Positions 12,499 to 24,377 of a DNA stretch of 64,000 nucleotides are shown here, in pieces (within the stretch, counting starts at the first letter, position 1; the number at the start of each line of letters is the position of its first letter). Position numbers and translations under genes: made by a program. A model generated the notes under the pieces. It made no database searches and was not told the origin of the DNA. It worked only from the letters and a program-made list of their open reading frames with translations. This DNA is from Basidiobolus meristosporus CBS 931.73. Its lineage: Eukaryota > Basidiobolomycota > Basidiobolomycetes > Basidiobolales > Basidiobolaceae. Location of the stretch: assembly GCA_002104905.1 (NCBI GenBank), contig MCFE01000332.1:1-64000 (forward strand). Reading direction: 5' to 3'.

Positions 12499-13576
12499 GG
12501 CGCACACCCGAATCCAAATTCTCTGGGGGAACACTGAAAAGGACTATGCACTCGAAAGTTCCTCAAAGACGATATCGCAGCCGACAACGGGCGTGTATTT
12601 ATCAGGAAAAGGTGGGTAAAAAAATCACGCAAATATCTGCTTTTTCTTTGCGAAGTGACACTTCGCTGGTGCTTGTTTTGGGCATAACTTATGCAGTCAA
12701 TTTATAAATCCATTCACCCTGAGGATGGAAACTGGCCCATGGAAGGGGGGTTCTATTCGTATCTCCCTTAAACACGTACGCTTCGCGATTGGCTATCCAT
12801 GAACATGTAAGCCCGAGCGATCTATAGCTCCACACTCTCATATTTGGCATGAGCCCAATGGCTTGTGATGCTCTCCTTAGTGGCCGTATTGCCTGATGGT
12901 TGATCGTGCTTGGACGCAAATGAAATTGGGAATTCCGGAATAATTGATACAGGCTGCTGCATTTGCATGAGTGAGGTAGTCAGACACATGCTAAAGTCGG
13001 TCCGTCAACAGCCATACAATCATCCAAATCCGAATCCGAATCCAAATCTCATGGGAGATGACTGAATGAGATCCGGCCACGTAGACGTTTCTCAAGATGG
13101 TAATGAAGTTCCTGAAGACAAATAAAGGGAACTGTGCCAATCTGCAGCCGCTTATAGCCTCCATTCGCAGTATTGCAAGCTTCCCAGGTGCTAGTTGGGC
13201 TGTCTATTGTGGTCAGAGATATACATCTGGTCCTCACGTGTGATTGGTATAAATGTCGTGTTTATACAATGCTGTTGTTTCTAGGACCCTGGGAATCGAG
13301 CGAGAACCTTCGAGTTGCACATCCGCTAGCTGATGTAGGCAGAAGCAAGAAGCAAACTTCGCTTAGATACGTGCATGCTCCCATTCTATTTCCTGGGCAA
13401 ATTGGATACATTCGTATGTCTACAATATTTGGTTTAAATGGATCCTAATATATCGTAAACAAGTCACTTGGTTGTGGTTTACTGGAAATTGGTGATGCAA
13501 ATTGTTCTAGATTGTCAAAAACACCGGCCGTCGCTCACAGAGCATTGTCACGAATCGTCCGAGGAAATTTCTCCCC
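12499..13576. other. Intergenic, upstream of EPT1; small imperfect repeat
   Basis: No gene seen. Around 13022-13048 there is a short run of six-base AATCCG/AATCCA-type units. The EPT1 promoter must lie at the left end. Confidence 0.4.
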
Positions 13577-13605
13577 TAGGGTTAGGGTTAGGGTTAGGGT
13601 TAGGG
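13577..13605 (+). repeat. Interstitial telomeric repeat, (TTAGGG)~4.8
   Basis: A perfect run of TAGGG followed by four TTAGGG units, the telomere repeat of most filamentous fungi, located far from any end visible in the window. Both flanks are unique sequence. Confidence 0.95.
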
Positions 13606-15938
13606 TCATGCTTGATACATGCTACCAGCCCATTAGTTGCAGCTATTATGAACCAAGAACAAGCCTATGGGTTTGGAAACCTCTCTTCACCACATCCCAA
13701 GAGCTTCATTTGAAGAGGAAGATTATTTCCATACCACCAGTTTCCCTGAGTATGTATCCTAGATGGGCTGTAAACTTTCTAGTTAGTTTCTGAAGATTCA
13801 TTACACATCCCAGGACTGAAGTTCAATGGCATATATCAGTGAAATTAGGTTGTGAGGGAACTGATCAGTTGCCTATGGCTAGCGAATTTTGTAGCATGTT
13901 GCTCACAGGTAATGATTGTCCGGCCAATAAGCAACTGAGAATAGCAAGTGTCCAGGCTTTAAACCTTGTCTGCGAAGCCTAGAGGTCGGGTGTAACAATT
14001 CAATTATGACATTATCGCTGGCTACAATCTGAGGGCATAACTTTAGGCACATCCATCAGCACATTCTCCCATCCTTAGGTATGCATTATTGGCAACACGC
14101 TGTTCCAGTATATATGGGATAAGGTGCCATATGATTCCCCTTTACTGATGGAGTGCTGCACCAAGGTGTACAAATAGGGGAATAATGGCCTGGTGAAATT
14201 AGTTCTAGTTGGGTGGTGATGATAAAAATATCGACTTCCATATGCGTGGTCCGATTTAGATAGGTAAAATATGATGCCGAAGTGCCAAGTTCGATAGTGC
14301 TACGAAATGATAGCTATGCTTGTGCTTCCTCTCAAGATCGACTAGTCACTTTGGAAAATACTGGGAGCCTCTCCAAATGTGAGATGGTTCCTACACCGAA
14401 TGTATATCATTCAGGACAAATTGTTGCGTAGTTCTTGCGGACCTACCCGACCCGCATTTGATTCCCATGATTTTCTACAGCTCGACATGCGGCAGAGCCA
14501 GTTTCTGAGTGCGAGAGTGGTGCGATAGAGGTTGGACATCTGAAGCTTAAAAGGTCTGATTAATTTGGCAACTCCCTGAGGATACCAACTGGCTGCTAGT
14601 GGCATCATCGTGGTGAACCCACTGGGATTGCGGTTGACTCACTAATCGCGTGTGTGGTAAGAGATGTTTGGGCTTCATAGAAATGGCCCAATGTCGCCAG
14701 TTCCCATATGCATGCTGACTGGCCGCAATCTCAGCGAGTGGTTGGTTCGTAGCTAGTCATCGCCAGTATTCAACCCTTGCCAACTTTTGCATTCCCGGGA
14801 ATTCCTCATCCACAACGTTGTTGAATTCCTGGCAATGCATGCAGTACGTCCTCTGGCACAAGTCCAATCGACTGCCATCAACATGTAGATACGGAAGGTC
14901 CAGCATCTCCATCGCTTATCGGTGAACTTTGGTTGAAGTGTGTTCGCGAACGTTGTATCGGGTACCGTACTAATTGGGCACTAGGCGGTAGGCTATATTT
15001 ACCCTCAGGCCAGGGAAATAACTAGTCCCATCTCATGGGGTAGGATTCCATAAATCAATCAGAATCTAGCCATGGATCCCGGCTGTGGCGCTTCCTTAAC
15101 CAGTGCACGGGTGCCCGTGTTGTGCGATTTATCAACCTCGGGGGATACACACCGTTGGAGTAATCCTCTACCATAAGGGAACCAAGCCGATCCTCACTCG
15201 AAAATCATTGAACCCAGATTCTTGGAATGGGCCTCCGCTGGTGAGGTGTGGAGCTCGATGATGATTAGGTTAAGCCATATATTATTTTGGTTGAACGCCT
15301 GAGTAATGATGTAGTCCCAATGACTGTCCTTGAGCCCGAGTGACTGCGCCATCGAAGAGTCCGTTGCAAGCCGTTTGAGTAATACCAGTCCTTAGGACCA
15401 TTGTTGACGGTAAAGATGATGGAATCACTACAATGGTTTGGTCCCAAATATACTGATGCCTCATCGGAGTAGCAAGAGCTATATCGTATGCTTGTCGATA
15501 TATCTGATGGTTCAACGCTGTTGTGAGAGTGGGAGCTTGCGTCATGTTGATTGCAGAAAGAGCTGTGGTGAAGGTGGCCCTGGAATTTTCATATCGCTAT
15601 ATATGCCGTGCTTCGCATATTATCCAACGAGTCCATGCACCACGCACATCGTGTAGTATACACCGTCTGCTGATATTGCACTGGAAGTATGCCATGCACT
15701 TGAATTTATTTTAAGAACCTCCTATATCGGTGATACCTTTATACATCGTCCGTAGTCTCCAAATAAAAATAATGGTGGACTTCACTGGATACGGTATATT
15801 TATCCTCGAATTCCTATCTTCCAGTCTGCCAATGGTATTGCTGCTGGAAGATGCCTGATACTGAATGGGCCAGAGATCAATTGCCAAACATGGAATCGCG
15901 ATGACTACCCACCGCGAGGCTGCTCACCAGGAGGAAGC
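13606..15938. other. Long gene-poor stretch with possible decayed coding remnants
   Basis: About 2.3 kb without a convincing gene. Base composition is like the genic half, not the transposon half. Short frames at 15265-15545 (-) and 14411-14608 (-) have no recognisable domain. One 51-aa frame at 14757-14912 is listed separately. This may be a degraded gene cluster or regulatory DNA. Confidence 0.35.
14757..14912 (-). pseudogene. Possible exon remnant with a C-x2-C motif
   Basis: A 51-codon frame starting MEMLDLPYLHVDGSRLDLC and containing RTYCMHCQEF, then DEEFPGMQKLARVEYWR. The residue pattern looks protein-like and the Cys pair could bind metal. A stop lies immediately upstream in frame and I could not link it to other exons. 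Family unknown. Confidence 0.25.
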
Positions 15939-15946
15939 TATATAAG
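15939..15946 (+). promoter_or_regulatory. TATA box of the arrestin-like gene
   Basis: TATATAAG lies 43 nt before the ATG at 15990, giving a short leader. Confidence 0.6.
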
Positions 15947-15989
15947 CCTCACTTCCGTGCTCCAACGGTTATTTTAGTCAGCCATTACA

Positions 15990-17136
15990 ATGAAACAAAC
16001 CATACTGGACATTACACTCCCCGCGAAGTTCCTCGTATTACACGGGCCTCCAGCTGAAGCGGCTGGGGCTGTTTTGAGAGGCTGCGTGATTCTTCGTGTG
16101 AAGGAAGCAGTCAAGCTTAGATCGTTGACGTTAGAGTTGAGAGGGAAGGTTGATGTCAAATGGGCTCCTGGTATGTACGCCACCCACACATTGGTCCATG
16201 TATCCCACCCCCCTCACGCATGACTAATTGATTTCCTTAGTGATCAGCTCCAAACCTGATACTCTTCCCATCAAAAAAACCGTCCTGAACTCATCGCTGA
16301 TCATTTTAGAGCCGCGAGAGCATTTTCACACCATCCCCATAGGGGAGACCAAGTACGAGTTCGAATTCCCTTTCAACGGAAACCTGCCTGAAACCGTTCA
16401 CACGGATCACGGCCACATTCACTATTCTCTCAAGGCCGTCGCCGAGCGCTCCTTCCTGCTTAGGAACATAGTGGCCAGAAAGGATGTCCTCGTCAAGAGA
16501 TTCTCCTCCACGAACCGCATAGAAGATACGGAGCCGCTTTCCTTGATGCGGGTCTTCAATAGTGACGCTGCTTGCAACGTGTCCATCCCCAAGAAAGCTT
16601 ATGGGCTAGGCGAAACATTCCCCATTCGATTCCAATTGATCCCTTTCATGGAGAGCATCCATGCTACCAGAGTTACTTGCAAGCTCAACCAGACGGTCAG
16701 CTACGGGGATCCCCGAGCAGGGAAGCTTCGCTCGTTCAAAAAGGAGCGAGTGGTTGCTTCTCAGGAGCTCGAGGGAGATGAGTTGATCCTCCCGGTGAAG
16801 ATTTCGTCGCAAGGAGTCTTCTATCCCGCGTGCAGTACTGATTATATCTGCAACGAGCATGAGATGTCTCTGAAGATCGACTTCATCGTCAAGGGAAGGC
16901 ATGAGGTAGGCTACATCCGTTTTCCATTCACCATTGCCGCAGAGAGCAGCGACGAGTTCTTTGATGTCCTCCCACCTTACACTTCTCACCCTCCTGGCCC
17001 CATCACCTTTACCCTTCCATCGGACCATCACGAGGCCTACGAGGTGGGACAGATCGAAAATGATCTCCCATCGTATGAGGCCTGCTGCTGTGATGCTGAG
17101 CCGTCGGCGGTTATCGTGTTACCTGCCAAAAATTGA
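15990..17136 (+). CDS. Arrestin-domain protein (ART-like trafficking adaptor)
   Basis: Two exons, 15990..16170 and 16241..17136, give 358 aa. The intron (GTATGT..CCTTAG) joins VDVKWAP to VISSKPD in phase. The N-terminal half has the arrestin-N beta-sandwich pattern (VLRGCVILRVKEAVKLRSLT, then YEFEFPFNGNLPETV and HGHIHYSLKAV). The C-terminal half has an arrestin-C pattern (KKAYGLGETFPIRFQLIP). Near the end are LPPY and LPSY, the PxY-type sites by which fungal ARTs recruit Rsp5/Nedd4 ubiquitin ligases to plasma-membrane transporters for endocytosis. The cargo is unknown. A TATA box and single short intron give a clean model. It is the last clear host gene before the repeat-rich region. Confidence 0.88.
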
Positions 17137-18600
17137 CTAGCCACATAGGCTGGCATATTGTGTACACATCTATACATATTCTTACCCATCGATCGTCCAC
17201 TCACGTATACATAGAACCGAGTCACCTGTAGATATCTGTAACCATGAGTCATTTCATTCATCCATCCATCCGCCGCCCTCCCAGACGGCCTTCCCACCGT
17301 GCAATAAATCTTGTGACACCACTTCCTTCTGGCATTCTCTGACCAAAGGTACCTCGCTGGGGGCCATATGTGGGTGGAATCACACGGTTCTCGCGCTGCC
17401 CAAACGAGGGAGGAAGAGGCGCAATCTTAATCCCCCCGAGGTGCCGATCCAAAAATACCGGCCGATCCAGGCCTTCACATACTCACAGTTCATTTATGAC
17501 GTGAGGCGGCAATTGGCAGTGGGTGAGATGGTCCATGGCACCCGCCAGGCCAAACCTCATTGTAACTAGGGTTTCAGAAGTCAAGATGTGCAATCCAGCC
17601 CATCCCATGCAACCGGTACATCAATCGATAGTCGCTTGCCCCGTTGTCAGCTCAGGTCATTGACGCTGGGGTGGGCAGACAAGCTTTGGATTCGTCAGGT
17701 TCCAAGCTCACCTTCGGGACCGAAAATCTGACTGGGGTCTCGGAATAATGTACCATCCCGTCCAACTAAGTAAATCCCCGTGATTTCGAGGTCCCTTTTC
17801 AGGGCCCACGGAAGGTCGTCTTCACCAACACTGGTCAGGTCGCTCTTTCGCCCCCACCGATGAGGACTCATTGTGCCCTCCTGATGCCCTCGATGTGGCT
17901 CATGATATTCCCAGGGATTCTCACTACCAGTGAGCCATCTCCGTAAGGAACATTCGCTTTGCGTTATGCCTGGCACCAACCACCACCGGACCAAAGGGAT
18001 CTACTTGTATGGAGGGTTAGGCGCTAGTCACATCCAGCCTTTCCACCCCAAGTCTGCGCTCCGTGGAGTTCTACATCTGGTAGCAGGGAGCTCACTGTTG
18101 AGAAGTTTGCGACCCTGGCTGGACCAGATCGAGCCCAGCCCTAGACCGTCACTGCGTGCACGTTGGTTGTAAATTGTCTAGGATGGGATGAATAGCACTC
18201 CCCAGGCGACACTCCGCCCTTGGCCTCCAGTGCGTTCAGTCAGCGCCCAGTACACTTAAGAAACCTAGCTTGAGGTAATCCCTGTTCTACACCAAGACCT
18301 TGACAAGTCCTACATGGGTTGATGCCGATCATTAGATACGGACCCTGTTTTCAGCGGGCCCGCATCAGCCAATGCAGCTGCTAGTAACAATGAATCTGGG
18401 CCAGCTTATATCCCTGGAGTCTGTGTTGGCTGCCAGTGGTGGATAGGTTCTTGTTCTACTGGTCGAGGCTCCCACCAGGTCTCCATCACCACTCATCAGC
18501 AACAGTTGATTGTATTCCATGTTGGCTGCTCTGCAACCACATTACAATCCCAGGATACCTGGGGAGCCCACCAGTGTCCAAAGGAAGATCGAGTACCCTC
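17137..18600. other. Transition zone, no firm gene
   Basis: Sequence to about 18,400 still has genic composition, with a CATCCATCCATCCG micro-repeat near 17260-17273. A 99-codon minus frame at 17695-17994 (MVRWWLVPGITQSECSLRRW...) is open but matches nothing I know. From ~18,400 the DNA becomes AT-rich and repeat-like. Confidence 0.35.
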
Positions 18601-18619
18601 CAGGAGATTTTGGGACCTT

Positions 18620-18870
18620 TTCAAATCAGATGGATTCCAAGTTTCTCAAAACTGGCAACACTCGATATTGCCGGCACTGGCTACTGGGTGGACAAGCAAA
18701 CATATTTTCTGGGAGGAGACCAGGCCAGCCAGCATTCATGCCAAGTTTGGCAACCATCTGCCTACTACTTCCATCAGAAACTGCAACTGTAAACATGAAG
18801 GAAAAGCAGTGGCTGAATACCAGCAAAATACCATAAGAATACCAGCAGAATACCAGACCAAATCTGATGA
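18620..18870 (+). repeat. Repeat family R1, copy 1
   Basis: Diverged direct repeat of 20650-20890. Both contain ATTCCAAGT-TCTCAAAACTG, ACAAGCAAAC, GGAGGAGAC-AGGCCA, TACTTCCATCA and AGAATAC-GCAGAATACCAG in the same order. Boundaries are approximate. No coding frame is conserved. Confidence 0.7.
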
Positions 18871-19279
18871 TCCCCATGCTCAGTATTTTTGTACAGGTCT
18901 CTACATGCCAAGCAAGATGGAGTGGAGAATGGATACAGTAGCAGCATAGGTTTAATGCATTCATCATTATGCTTGTAGCATAGTTGCTCCAATCCCTCAC
19001 AAACTCCTTGCACAAAACCTGTAGATAAGGTAAGTTGGCAAAGATCATCCTCTTCTGGATCAAATATTCCTACAATGTCAGCATATGACTCCTAATGCTT
19101 CCTATATACTCAGAGTAGGTATTGCCTTAGAAGGCCACTAAGACAAATATGTACAGAGTTCATTCAATCCTTGCATTTGTGTTGTTTCCTATGAATATGA
19201 CCATCATTTGGAGCTTGTGAGAGGTATCTTGGGCAACTTATACTTGATAAAATCTTGCCAATTCTTTTGAACTTCTCTG

Positions 19280-20000
19280 GTAGCTTGAAGGAGGCATTAT
19301 AATTAAAATGACCCACACACAACTTGTTCATCAGTATAGGGATACTGTTGAAGAGCAAATGCATTGCTTTCAGTGCAAAGCTTTTGCTCCAACAGATTCC
19401 CCCTATCTTTAGTATATCCAGTTTTTGATTAATGCTATATTCTGGCCTATGGCTTATAGCTAGCCATCTTTGCTGCAATTGCATACTGACTTTGGTATGT
19501 TCTCTCTGTGGGAAGATGATGTTCTTAATATTGATGCTTGGATAATAAAAAGGTGTGTGAGTTATGGAGTAAATCCTCTGGATTTCACACATTTCACAGC
19601 AATACTATCCATTGTGCTCAGAAAAGCCAGCTATCTTGCTGATGGATGGGGTACACCAATGCAGATAACAATATTTACTTTGACATGATGGTCATTTACT
19701 ATTATCATACTGGATAACATACAAAAATTCATCCAGCAATGGATACATGTAGCTATCCAGGTTAGATAGTGATTTAGCCCCAGATATCAGTGAGACTTCC
19801 GTCAGACTCCTTGTCTGATAATGTTAGAATGGCAGCAGATTCAGGTTGATGTGAATCACTGGCCAGCAGGATTTGCTGACAGAGTACTTGTTCAGTTAGA
19901 GTCCATCATGTACCAAGGCAAAGGCATGGCCACAACATTGCAGCATTTACCAGTGAATAGATTACTGAGCTGACATGGCTCCATAAAGTTTTTTAAACAA
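19280..20000. repeat. Repeat family R2, copy 1 (possible decayed coding relic on minus strand)
   Basis: Aligns as a direct repeat with 26160-26790 over ~650 nt. A 142-codon minus frame (19164-19592) shares SMQLQQRW and an SH-x-x-EY pattern with a minus frame in the other copy, so the element may once have encoded protein here. Family not recognised. Confidence 0.65.
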
Positions 20001-20649
20001 AGAATTGCTTGGTAAAGCACTAACCATGGTCCTTGTAATACTTTCGATACTGTCTGCATGCTTCATGGATTAGAAGCTTGTTACAATAGCCACATGGTCT
20101 TTTGTCACTTCTCCTACACCTTTGAATCAAAGTAGTCTTGTCCATGGGGTGAACAGCTTAGTACTCAGCAACATAGTACTATCATATCACTTTGTTGTCA
20201 ATACTCATGTGAGTTTAAGACAGTTGTATATTCAATACATTGCACCTACATCAATGTATAATTCAATGATGACCCACCAAAAGTAAGCATTATGAATAAA
20301 GCTGAGGCATCAGATACCTACATATATGTAACACTCTTTCCCACTTGGCTTGTCCACTTCCATATATACACCATCCCAAATAGAGCAAAGTTTCCTAGTT
20401 CTCAGCTATACCCCACTGCAGACAGTAGCAAAATAACAATTAGACAACAACTTGCTTTAACATTCAGTGCAACAAGCAGGGCTACATCCAAAGAAGGCCT
20501 TGTAGACAGTGTACCCACTGAAGGTAATAATGCGGACTCCTCAGGCTCTCAGTCAGGTAGGCAATTGCAAGTCTTTGTGGAGCCTCAAGCTAACCCCTCA
20601 GGAAAAAAATTAAGAAAAGGCCAGCAAAACACCACCATAATATCAGCTG

Positions 20650-20890
20650 AATTCCAAGTCTCTCAAAACTGACAATTCTCAATATCTCCACTGTTAGCTG
20701 ATGGACAGGCAAGCAAACAAAGTTTTCAGGAGGAGACTAGGCCAACTAACATCCATTTCAATGTTGGTAACTAGCTGCCTGTTACTTCCATCAAAAATTG
20801 CATTTGAAATTTTGAAACAAAAACACCAGCTTAATAGCAGCCACATATATTAGAATACTGGCAGAATACCAGCTAAGAATCAGATAAATT
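20650..20890 (+). repeat. Repeat family R1, copy 2
   Basis: Partner of 18620-18870, and more decayed: many C/G positions of copy 1 are T/A here. It ends about 90 nt before the Harbinger-type copy A. Confidence 0.7.
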
Positions 20891-21428
20891 ACATGTTTGA
20901 GATTTTTCATAGTGACAATAATAATCAGGCAGATGCAAATGTAGCAAATGCAATACCTCCAGCAGAAGACCAGCAAATAGACTTGTTCCATTGTACTGTG
21001 CCAGGGTGTGCAGCACAATCCGCAGTCAGCAAGAACTATCAGGTCCAATGCTATAGCTACTGGTAGGCAGGAGTGCTCTTGGACATTTTTGCACTATGTG
21101 TGATGATCATGCACACTATGGCACCATATGATACAATGAGGTTGGCATGGATGATTGTGCCAACTTGTAATGTTTGCATCACATGGGCCCCCATCCAAAG
21201 GATGGAGGGGTGGGGGCTTGGTGATTCCACAACTGGAGCATCCCCCTAGACCAACTGGGTGGGGGTGGGCTATGCCATCCTCATCCTTCCCCCACATCCT
21301 GCCAAGGAACATTGTACAGTCTTTGAAGCACAACCACAGTGCCAAAAGATAAAGCCCACAGAAAAACCTATCACAGCATGGAAGGGAGAAAATGTAGTGT
21401 TTATGCCAAAGCCTAAAAATCAAAGACA

Positions 21429-21938
21429 TTGAAGATCTGCAAAGCCATTGAGTGCAATGATGAAGAGTGGGCTTATACTCAAGAGGCTGTTAGAAGTCTA
21501 GCACACCAACACATCAAGGCAGGCATACCATGGGACTATCAGGAACTCAAGGCCAAGCAGAATGCACTTGACTTGCTTCATGAGCATTATCCTGGATTCA
21601 AACAAGCAAACAGTTTTTGGGCCAGCATTGGTATGCTAAGAAAGCATCTCAAGAACCGCAGAAACTATCAGAAGTGGATGAAGAAGGGTGCAATGGCTAA
21701 AAACCAGTGGCTTCCTCAAGAGCCTGTAACAAGCAGGGCCAAAAGCTTGATACAAGAATCAAAGAGGCATCAGGTAGCTGGAAGAGTGCCAATAAGAGAA
21801 AAGCAGGCAGACTCAGATGCACCAGCACAACATCTACCAATAAAAAAGAGTAGTTCTACTCAAGAAGCACTCAGTCAAAGTAGCAGTGAAAGACTTGACA
21901 GTGATAAAGGAAAAGGTAAAGGGGAAAAAGTCTACTAA
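21429..21938 (+). CDS. R5-family transposon ORF of unknown function
   Basis: An open 169-codon frame starting MKICKAIECNDEEWAYTQEA, containing LDLLHEHYPGFKQANSFWAS and a basic, Ser/Lys-rich tail (SSSTQEALSQ, GKGKGEK). A clearly homologous but broken frame lies on the minus strand at 46620-48470. The conserved core is helical with many Trp and aromatic residues followed by a charged low-complexity region, which may be DNA-binding; that is inference. The frame ends where copy A switches to Harbinger transposase sequence, so the natural C-terminus may be lost. Confidence 0.5.
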   Translation: MKICKAIECNDEEWAYTQEAVRSLAHQHIKAGIPWDYQELKAKQNALDLLHEHYPGFKQANSFWASIGMLRKHLKNRRNYQKWMKKGAMAKNQWLPQEPVTSRAKSLIQESKRHQVAGRVPIREKQADSDAPAQHLPIKKSSSTQEALSQSSSERLDSDKGKGKGEKVY

Positions 21939-22439
21939 GTGTGTCAAAAGGAAATCCAGTGGTAGTGATGGGATTGATGAGAAAAGACCATTTAGATGAG
22001 TAAGTCATATTAAAATTAGTAGATGATTGGGCTGAAGTGATTTGGATTGATTTGGCACATTCAGCTTTATTTATCTGATTTTCCATGCATTATGATTAAA
22101 TCTCCATCAATTGCCATGTATCCCATCATTGTGTTGCATAAATCATCCTCAAACAATGACTTGGTATTTTTATTGATGTTTTACTCACAAGTCTATATTC
22201 AAATAGGAAATCTGAGATTGATGTGATCTGATCTGTGTCAATGTAATCTAAGATGCATCATGCATAATATATGGAAAGTTCAACAATCACATTAGTTTTC
22301 ATATATATTTCATATAAGACCAGGTTGATGCCAATACACTACTGTTTAAGTATCCAAATCAGTCACTATTGTCCCTATACCAAGTCTCAACTCCTCTTTA
22401 GTACAACGCAGACAAAACCTATCACCCAGCTCACAAGAA

Positions 22440-23615
22440 TGGTCCTGACCAGAAAAGCTGATGTTGGGTCCATTTGAGTTCTTGCCAAATGATTTCAGTA
22501 TGGCCCAAGTGTCTATGATGAGCCTTCATACAGATATTTGGGCACTACGCATTAATCTAGCAGAACTAGATACCTTGGAGAGTTGACAGAGATGGAAGAA
22601 CCTGAGTAGAAAGCTGTGGCATGAGTTTTACATCAAGATGCCAGCGGATTTATGTAAGAAGATATACAACAAGACAAATATTGAAATCAAGAATGAGCTG
22701 GGGGTGAGGGGATTTGATGAGGAAGCCATGGAGGATTGATTTTGCACGCAGTTTGCACAGTATGGGCCAGATGTGTCTGTTTGTGCCTCAACTTTGGGAA
22801 CCAAAGAGATTTGAATGAGTTTTAGCCTCAAATGACTAATTTATTACATGATATATTAGTAGAGCTAAGTGGCTTCCAAGAGCAATATACACAGGACTCA
22901 TCCAGGCAACAGTTCCAAAGTATCAGACAGAAGGTAAGTGAATACCTTGAAAAATCAGAGGGTGAGCTTCAAGAGGAAGAATACAGACCACAAGCAATAG
23001 TGTCTAGATTGCACCAGCACACCTTGCTGGATTCCTTATCATCCTTTGAAACTTCAGCATGCCAGTGCATGTCAGTCCAAACTATGCCAACACCCTTCTC
23101 AAGAGCACACTGCATTGAGTCAATGCATGTTGGGTCAACATGCATGGTTCAGAGCAAAGCCACTAGAATTTGCCAAACTGCTCATTTAGACACAAGTCCA
23201 TTGGAGCATTCCAAGTTGCATCAACAAGCAGCATCACATTGAACCCAGCCAAGGGGCATGCAAGCGCATCAAGTTGCATCTGCGCATACCATTACACCTG
23301 ACCATCAGCAAGTTTCTTCTGGTGAACTGACTGATGATGACCCACATGAAGTGCTTCCACCACCAGAGCCTTTGGCAAGTAAAAAAACACATCCACATGT
23401 AGCACTGCAGGCTGGCTCAGTTGCATCATCCGGAGTAACTCAGCATGGTTAAGCTGCAGCATTGCACTCATCAACTAGAAGGCAAAATATTGACTACAAA
23501 TACATAAGTAGCCAAGAGGATAGTCAACAAGAAAGTAGTTTAAGTGTGCAGAGTGAATCACTACCAAATGCTTCAGTAGTAATCCCTGCAAGAAAAAAAC
23601 CTAGGAAAAGATGAT
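22440..23615 (+). pseudogene. Decayed Harbinger ORF2, copy A
   Basis: Colinear with the intact ORF2 at 62020-63033 but broken by stops and indels. The longest piece (22832-23242) starts with LLHDILVELSGFQEQYTQDS. Nearly all CG dinucleotides of the copy C version are TG or CA here. The tail IPARKKPRKR is still recognisable. Confidence 0.7.
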
Positions 23616-24377
23616 GCAATTGCATTGAACTGATATCATTTGTCATGATTCAAACAACTAATTTTTTTTGCAATCGGCATTAAGCCATTGCAAATCAGTG
23701 ATCACTAAATTTTTGATATAAGCAATATCAAGGTTGTCTCACATTTGAGACAGGACCCCTATAAATAAACACCCTGAATATGTATACATCACCTGTGGCA
23801 CCAGTGCAGCCATTTGATCTGATTTGTACCTATATGATTGGTTGCATGCTAGCTATGAAACCTTGTCCAATAACTAGGATCAGGGATTTACTTGCTTAAT
23901 GGGCAAAATGGGATATTTGATTGCAAATCAGGTAGCTTGTGTATTGGTCAAAGTGCCAATTGGGGTCTGGCAGCTTTGGGATACTTTTAGACCAATTAAC
24001 CACTGAGATACCATCCAATTGGAGTGATAGTAACCAAAATAGCAAGTATCAGGTTAGTTTATAGTGTGATATGTATTTATTTCCATTTACATTAAAGAAA
24101 CATATCCAAATACCAGATTTTACCTACCATAATAGCGGTATCCAATTGCACATGTGATGCAAGCATTACAAGTTGGCACAATCATTTGTGCCAACCTCAT
24201 TGTGTCAGATTGTGCCATAGTGTGCAAGATAGTCCCACATGGTGTAAAATAGTCCCACATGGTGCAAAATTGTCCAAGAGCAATCCTGCCTACTGGTAGC
24301 TACAATATTGCGCCCAATTGTTCTTAGAAACTGCGGATCATGCCGCGTGCCCTGGCACAGTACAATGGAAAAAGTCT

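Larger units (their letters stand above)
20979..24377. mobile_element. Harbinger-like element copy A (rearranged)
   Basis: Starts with AGACTTGTTCCATTGTACTG and ends ...GGAAAAAGTCT. Unlike copies B-D, both ends are of the right-end type: 20979-21196 is the inverted complement of the 24150-24377 end. The flanking triplets AAT and ATT do not match, so it is not a simple insertion. Inside are the R5-type ORF (21429-21938), a short piece of transposase N-terminal sequence, and a decayed ORF2. No transposase catalytic region remains. Confidence 0.75.
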
